From Mantis religiosa (Eukaryota > Arthropoda > Insecta > Mantodea > Mantidae), in assembly GCA_030765055.1 (NCBI GenBank), contig CM060950.1, forward strand, positions 461,818,191-461,882,190: a DNA stretch of 64,000 nt. Direction: 5' to 3'. The translations under genes and the position numbers were made by a program. Under the pieces are notes generated by a model. It ran no database searches, was not told the origin of the DNA, and was given only the letters and a program-made list of their open reading frames with translations. Positions 57,373 through 64,000 of this stretch are shown here, in pieces (the first letter of the stretch is position 1; each line of letters opens with the position of its first letter).

Positions 57373-59290
57373 ATGTCTTTATACCTGCATTGGGGTGCCT
57401 TACTAGCTATACACATACTTTTATGGCTGTGCACTGTTTCTGTTATTTCAAAAACTTTAGATGAAAAAGCCTTAAGAATATATCTTACTTGTACATTGGA
57501 AAGCCTATCACAGGAGACAGTAGGGCTATCCTATCACCTATATCTCTTTAAAGTATATACACACATTATTTTGTCTTAATCATCCTACCACTTTAATTAT
57601 GCAGGAAGGTGCTACATAATGCAATTTAAACATACATTCGTTCATTTCTCACTTAACAATATAATTTAGGAAAAACTATATTTATAAATCTTCTCACTTT
57701 TCATAAGATTAATATACTTTGTACTAAGATTAACAGATTTTTATAACATATAATAGATATATTTAACAACGTCTGGGCCTTCTGGGATCGAACGGGAGAT
57801 TCTGGATAGGATGTAGCTGAAGATTTTTTTTACAGGAGATTCCATAATGTTCCTTTAGTCTGCTGTGAATACACTCGTACGTATTGAAATGATTTGTTTC
57901 CAATGATTGCGTTGCTGGATGAAAAACTGTCTCAGCTAGCCAGTAATTCTAAGTAACAGTTTAATTCGGACATAACACTGGACATTTATTAGTGCTAAGA
58001 ATCATGATAGACATATCACGAGCCATCTGGGAGTTTAGCAGTACACTGTTTTATTGTTGTGTATTTAAGGAAGTAAGTTTTTAATGTTGATAGTGTACAC
58101 ATAAACGTTGCAGAATTTGGGATTTTTTGAAATATATTTTTGCTTTGGTTAACATCTGGGTTGGCCACTTCAGACAATGCGTGGGTGAACATTACTTCAA
58201 CGTTCTTTCACCTGGCTAAGGATTTACCTGACTATCTCCCTCTCTGTCTAAAAGGTGCTTCCGCTCTGCTCGTACGTACACAACATTCCATTGGCATAAA
58301 ATAATTATTTTCTGTCGTTTCGCTTAAAACACTTAAAAATCCGCATCCTTTTCGTCTTCTTCTTTTGCTCATCTTTATTCTCGTTGAGTTCTAACTCTAA
58401 TTATCTCATTAATCCCTATATAATAATAGGAGGAAGGAATTGCTTCTTATAAGTTTTATTAGTTTCGGTAAGCGCCAGTTTATTTATTTTCATTAATCAG
58501 TGAAGGAAAGTTTACGGTCACTTTCTCAATTCTCATCGGCAGATTTCTGTTGCTAAAAGCCACATTGGCATGATGTGTATATGTGGTGTCTGCTTCAATT
58601 AGAAGATGCACGTTTTTCCTACACACATTTAGGCATCAGTAGCACCTCACTGCTATGATCTACCTGGATTTTAAAGAAATCCGGTTCTCTGTACCCCTTT
58701 GCCTGCTTCTCTTACTGCCAGGAGACAATACGTCTTTGTTTTAAGATATGCCTCAGAGTTTTGTTTCCTGCAGCGAAAATAACCTTTTATAATTCTATGC
58801 AGCTTATCCAAATGTTTACAATATTATTTAATAGACCCATTCATCATTTCCAATTCCTTTTAAGTAAATCTCCGGAAACTCCAATGAGTAGTTTCCAATG
58901 ATTGCAGTCTTTATGACGACATTTGACATCATAGAACTTCAATTTCAACGTCCAGATTACAGCAGATTGATAACACATTCTGTTTATGCAGCTCTATCCC
59001 ATCCATCCGTTCCTCGATATTTTTTGACCATTTCGAAAAATATATTCCTCTGTCGATGTAAGCCTGTTTGAAGCAAAATCTGTTGCACGTTCTGAAGTTA
59101 ATGGGTAAATAGCCAATGATTGTGTCATTATACCGGTACCGGGTTCGAAAAATTGGTCCGCCGCTCCATAGAATCAGAGTCGCATTCCTAGCCTGTATGG
59201 TCCTCCGCAATTTTTGTTTGCAAAAGGTCCTCGGTGCGTATCCCGTTGGAAATTCAAACGTTGTATTCTTGGTTAAGTTGGAGGTGTAAC
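57373..59290. other. non-coding interval
   Basis: No domain recognised. The 138-codon minus-strand frame (58,929-59,345) partly overlaps the first satellite unit and has no identifiable motif. Confidence 0.4.
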
Positions 59291-62200
59291 CTATCCTGAA
59301 AGACAAATATCTAGTAACTATAAGCTCTACGTACCCTGAATTCATTTGACATCGTTCCCTTCATCGTCCGATATGACGTAAAGCTGAAGGTTCATCTTAT
59401 CCTGAAGGATGAATGTCTGGTAACTCAAAGCTCCATGTACCCTGTACTCATTCGAACATAATTTCTCTCATCGTCATATATGACTTCATGTTGGGGTTTT
59501 TCTCATAACCTCAAAGAAAAATGTGCCCTAATTCTAAGCTCCATGTACCCTGCATTAATTTGAACCTCATTTCATTAACCGTGTGATATGACTTAACGTT
59601 GGAGGTTCTCCCTTACCCTTAAAGGTGTATGTCTGGTCACTCTAAACTCTATGTACCCCGTACTCATTTGTACATCATTTCATTGATCGTCCGATATGAC
59701 TTAACGTTGAAACTTCTCCCATATACAAAATGATGAATGGGTCGCAACTCTAAGGTCTATGTGCCCTGTGCTCATTTGACCATCATTTCATTCATCGTCC
59801 GATATGTCTTAACGTTAAAGGTTTTCTCTTATTATGAAAGATGCATGTGTGGTAACTCTAAGCTCTATGTACCCTATGGTCATTTGTACATCATTTCATT
59901 AATCGTCCGATATGACTTAACTTTGGAGGTTTTCTCGTATCCTGAAAGAAGAAATTCTGGTAGCACCTAGCGCCATGTACCCTGTACTCATCAGAACATA
60001 ATTTCATTCATCGTCCGATATGATTTAACGTTGGAGGTTTTTATTATCCTAAAACATGAACGTCTGGTAGCTCTAAGTTCTAGGTACTCATTTGAAATCC
60101 TTTCGTTCATCGTCCGATATGACTTAATCTTGCAGGTTTCCTCTTATATTGAAGGATGCATGTGTATTATTCTAAGCTCTATGTAAACTTTACTCATTTG
60201 AATATCATCTCATTCATCGTCCGATATGACTTAATGCTGAACGTTTTCTTTTATCCTGAAAGAAGAATCTCTGGTAACTCGATGCCCAATGTACCCTGCA
60301 CTCATTTGAACATCATTTCATTCATCATCCGATATAACTTAACCTTGGAGGTTTTCCATTATTTTTAAAGATGTATAACTGGTTAATCTAAGCTTTAGGT
60401 ACCCTGCACTCATTTGAACATCATTTCATTCATTGTCCGATATTACTTAACGCTGGAAGTTTTTCCTTCTCCTGAAAATGAATGTCCGGTAACTCTAAGC
60501 TCTGTGTACCCTGCACTTATTTGAACATCAATTCATTCGTCGTCCGACATGACTTAGCGTTTGAGGTTTTTCCTTATCCTGAAGAAAAATGCCTGGTATC
60601 TCCTAGCTCTATGTACCCTGTACTCATTTGAGCGTCATTTCATTCATCGTCCGGTATGACTTAACTTTGGATGGTTGTCTTATCCTTAAACAATAATGTC
60701 TAGTTACTCTAAGCTCTATGTGAACTGAACTCATTTGAACATAATTTCATTAATCGTCGTATCTGACTTCACGTTGGAATTTTTCCCGTGTCATGAAAGA
60801 ATAATTTTGGTAACTCTAAGCTCGATGTAACCTGGACTCATTTCATTCATCGTCCGATATGACTTACTGTTGAAGGTTTTTTCTTTTCCTGAACGCTGAA
60901 TTTCTGGTTATTCTAAGCCTTATGTATCCTGTGCTCATTTGAATATGACTTAACGTTGGAGGTTTTCCCTTATCCTTAAATATGTATGTCTGGTAGTACT
61001 AAGCTCTATGTACCGTGAACTTATTTAAACATCTCTCCATTCATCGACCGATATGACGTAACGTTGGAGATTTTCCCTTATCTGGAATGTAAATGTCTAG
61101 TAACTCTAAGCCCTATGCGACCTTTACCCATTTATACATCATCTCGTTCATTGTCCATATGACTTCATGTTGAGGCTTATCCCTTAAAATCAAAGATTAG
61201 TGTGTGGTAATTCCAAGCTCCATGTACCCTGTATTCTTTTGGACATAATTTCATTCAACGTCCGACGTGACTTAACTTTGGAAGTTTTTCCATATCCTGA
61301 AAGATGAATGTCCGGTAACTCTAAGCTCTGTATACCCGGTACTCATTTGCACATCATTTCATTCATCGTCCGATCTGAATTAACGTTGGAGGTTTTCCCT
61401 TATCCTGAAAAATGAATGTGTGGCAACTCTAAGCTCTGTCTACCCTGTACTCATTTGAACATCATTTCATTGGTCGTGCGATGTGACTTATTGTTGAAGG
61501 TTTTATCTGTTCCTGAAAGTTAAATGTGTGCTAATTCTAAGCTGCATGTACCCTGTGCTCATTTGAACATCATTTCATTCATCTTCCGACATGACCTAAC
61601 GTAGGACATTTACCTTATCCTGAAAGAGGAAAGGCTAGTAGCTCTAAGCTGTATGTACCCTGTACTTATTTGAACATAATTTCATCAATCGTCTGATATG
61701 TCTTAACTTTGAAAGTTTTCTCTTATCCTGAAAGAAGAATGTCTGGTAGCTCTTTGCTCTATGTACCCTGTATTCATTTGAACGTTTCATTAATCGCCTG
61801 TTATCATTTAACGTTGCAAGTTTTTCTTATTCTGAAAGAGGAATGTCTGCTAACTAAAAGCGTGATGTACCTTGTACGCATTTTAATATCATTTGATTCA
61901 TCGTCCGATATGACTTAATGCTGAAAGTTTTCCTTTTCTCGTAAAGATGAAAGTCCGACTACTCTGAGCTCTGTATTTCCTGTACTCATTCGAACATTAT
62001 TTCACACTTTATCCGCTATTACGTGAAGTTGGAGGTTTGTTTTTTTATAAAAGAAGAATATATTGTAACTCTAAGCTCTATGTACCCTGTACTCAGTTTT
62101 ACATAATTTCATTCATCGGCCGATATGACTTAACGTTGGAGGTTTTCTCTTATCCTGAAAAGAAAAATGCCTGGTATCTCCTAGGCCTATGTACCCTGTA

Positions 62201-62850
62201 CTCATTTGTAGATCATTTCATTCATCGTCCGATATCCCTTAACGTTGGAGGTTTTCTCTTATCCTTAAAAGAAAAATGCCTCGTATCTCCTAGCCCTATG
62301 TACCCTGTACTCATTTGTAGATTATTTCATTCATCGGCCGATATGACTTAAAGTTGGAGGTTTTCTCTTATCCTAAAAGAAAAATGCCTGGTAGCTCCTA
62401 GCTCTATGTACTATGTAGTCATCCCGTATGACTTAACGTTGGAGGACGTAAATTGCGAAAGAAAAAACATGATTTCATCCATCGACAAATATGCCTTAAT
62501 GATGAAGGTTTTCCCTTGTTCTCAATGATGAATGTCTGGGAACTCTAAGCTCTATGTACCCTGTGCTAATTTGAACACCTTTCATTTATCCTCCGATATG
62601 ACGAAACGTTGGAGGTTTATCTTATCCTGAAGGATGTAAGTCTAATAGCTTTAAGCTCTATCACCCTTGACTCATTTGAACATCATTTCATTCATCGAAT
62701 GATGTGACATGTTGTTGAAGATCTTCCCCTATTAAAAAGCTGAATGACTGGTAACTCTAAGCTCTATATACCCTGTACTCATTCGAACATCATTTCATTC
62801 AACGTCCGATATGAGTTTATGTTGAGCATTTCCTCTTATCCTGAAAGATG
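59291..62850 (+). repeat. ~108-bp satellite array derived from a SINE body
   Basis: The words CTCTAAGCTCTATGTACCCT, then ACATCATTTCATTCATCGTC, CGATATGACTTAACGTTGGA and GGTTTTCTCTTATCCTGAAA recur every ~108 bp (e.g. 59,590, 59,698, 59,806, 59,914 and 60,022). About 33 units are present, diverged by substitutions and small indels. The same order of words is the 3' half of the SINE at 6,907-7,165. Near 62,425-62,470 one unit carries the SINE 3' end (GGAGGACGTAAATTGCGAAA). The short open frames across it are repeat artefacts. Confidence 0.92.
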
Positions 62851-63019
62851 CATGTATTGTAATTATACCAGCACGAATTTGGTTGTTTAAAGCAACTGAT
62901 TTGTACTGAAGTAGAGATGATCACAATAATAAATTATTATCAAACGTTTAAGTACAATTAGGGAGAATGTTACATTTGAAATTAATGTGAAACTACGTGC
63001 ACATTAATTTGGTAGAATC

Positions 63020-63021
<2 letters not shown>

Positions 63022-63072
<51 letters not shown>
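63022..63072. repeat. (TA)n microsatellite
   Basis: About 25 perfect TA units. Confidence 0.97.
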
Positions 63073-63073
<1 letters not shown>

Positions 63074-63712
63074 CCAGTAAACTCTCACGGATACAATTTG
63101 GGTATTTCATGTTGTATATAAGGACGGTTGGCATGACAGCCCGATGGGGAGGTCCGAAGCTACAGGGTCACTCTTAGGAGTTTCCATATGCTCACTGAAC
63201 GATGAACAAAAATACTTGGCGCGAAATGCGACTCCGGGCCACGGAGTATAAAGTGGCACTAACCCATGTAGCGACCATGACTTCCCTTTTATACAATTTT
63301 ATAGTTTTTTAACATACATTTAATCATATTAACATTTTTATGGTTCGCAACGTTATTTTAAATATACTGCACAGAAATTGGCAACTTGTAACACATTCTC
63401 TATCAAAGACAACGTACAGACCACTGGCTACTCCTTGGGACTGCAGAGCGTCATCACATCTCGAGTCACAGTACCCTCCTGTCGAACTTACACGATGGCG
63501 TGGTATCTTAACATCCAGTCCTTTTATCACCCGCTCTGCCGACTTACAGATACCTGCAAAACCGAGCGCAAGGCTAGTTTCGGAAACGCGTCTTTTGCTA
63601 CAAGCAATTTTGTTTTATATTTTAGTCAATAAAAACAAATTTATTATAGAATTGAAGAAATTGATTCGCAGGGATTGTGAAGAATAGGTTGAGGCAAGTT
63701 TTGCTTTTTAAG
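63073..63712. other. non-coding interval
   Basis: No gene or repeat family recognised. The three open frames (63,324-63,687) overlap each other on both strands and have no motif. Confidence 0.4.

Positions 63713-64000
<288 letters not shown>

Noticed and set aside
59737..62351. A family of short related proteins coded in the satellite array
   Set aside because: The similar peptides are only translations of the ~108-bp repeat; no start or stop is conserved between units.
63340..63687. Coding gene of 115 codons
   Set aside because: Three frames on both strands are open here, no domain is seen and the end is low-complexity AT sequence.

Overview
The window is a TE-dense, AT-rich stretch of an animal genome, most likely an arthropod and probably an insect. 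No host protein-coding gene could be recognised. The evidence is the mixture of Jockey-like LINEs, tRNA-derived SINEs, Ty3/Gypsy LTRs, Penelope-like elements with GIY-YIG domains, hAT and mariner transposons, a complete Polinton/Maverick, and very long (ATT)n tracts at both ends. Species cannot be assigned from the sequence alone.

Left part (1-31,675) is a mosaic of old insertions. A repeat copy runs directly into a 1.5-kb (ATT)n tract. Next come LINE fragments, one carrying two nested SINEs, and a solo LTR (3,804-4,318, TSD ATAT). They are followed by a Gypsy remnant that lost its reverse transcriptase (10,503-12,661) and a Penelope-like fragment between inverted repeats (12,667-13,858). A 5'-truncated Jockey-type LINE has a 12-bp TSD (16,817-18,162), and a full-length dead hAT element has an 8-bp TSD (18,827-21,626). 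A 1.16-kb TIR transposon (21,990-23,144) has an apparent 4-bp TSD. A 3-kb array of repeated mariner transposase pieces follows (25,200-28,260), then a second solo LTR (30,170-30,649, TSD GTAT).

The centre (31,682-48,183) is one 16.5-kb Polinton/Maverick (adintovirus-like). It has ~0.85-0.9-kb terminal inverted repeats and a perfect 6-bp target duplication (CACGAC). Its genes form four blocks. A left + block holds a three-exon gene and an unknown ORF. A - block holds a PLA2/core-like virion protein, an adenain-like protease, a penton and the double-jelly-roll major capsid protein. A + block holds the packaging ATPase, a fibre-like protein, a DUF8207-like protein and a chromodomain integrase. 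A right - block holds a small protein and protein-primed DNA polymerase B. Together these cover integration, replication, capsid building, maturation and genome packaging. PolB carries two in-frame stops and one frameshift, and the PLA2 gene one further frameshift, so this copy looks non-autonomous although the TIRs are nearly identical. Three details look undescribed. First, a canonical A AAA AAC slippery heptamer lies exactly where a -1 shift would join the core protein to the protease. Second, the small protein and PolB each start with a 13-nt coding mini-exon followed by an intron. Third, the two are linked by a TAATG stop/start overlap.

Right part (48,190-64,000) has a rearranged LINE, a third solo LTR on the minus strand (52,133-52,619, TSD ATAC) and a 3.4-kb LINE with gag-like zinc knuckles, endonuclease and RT (53,986-57,372, minus strand). 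It ends with a ~3.56-kb tandem array of ~108-bp units matching the 3' body of a tRNA-derived SINE found at 6,907-7,165, then (TA)n and (ATT)n tracts.
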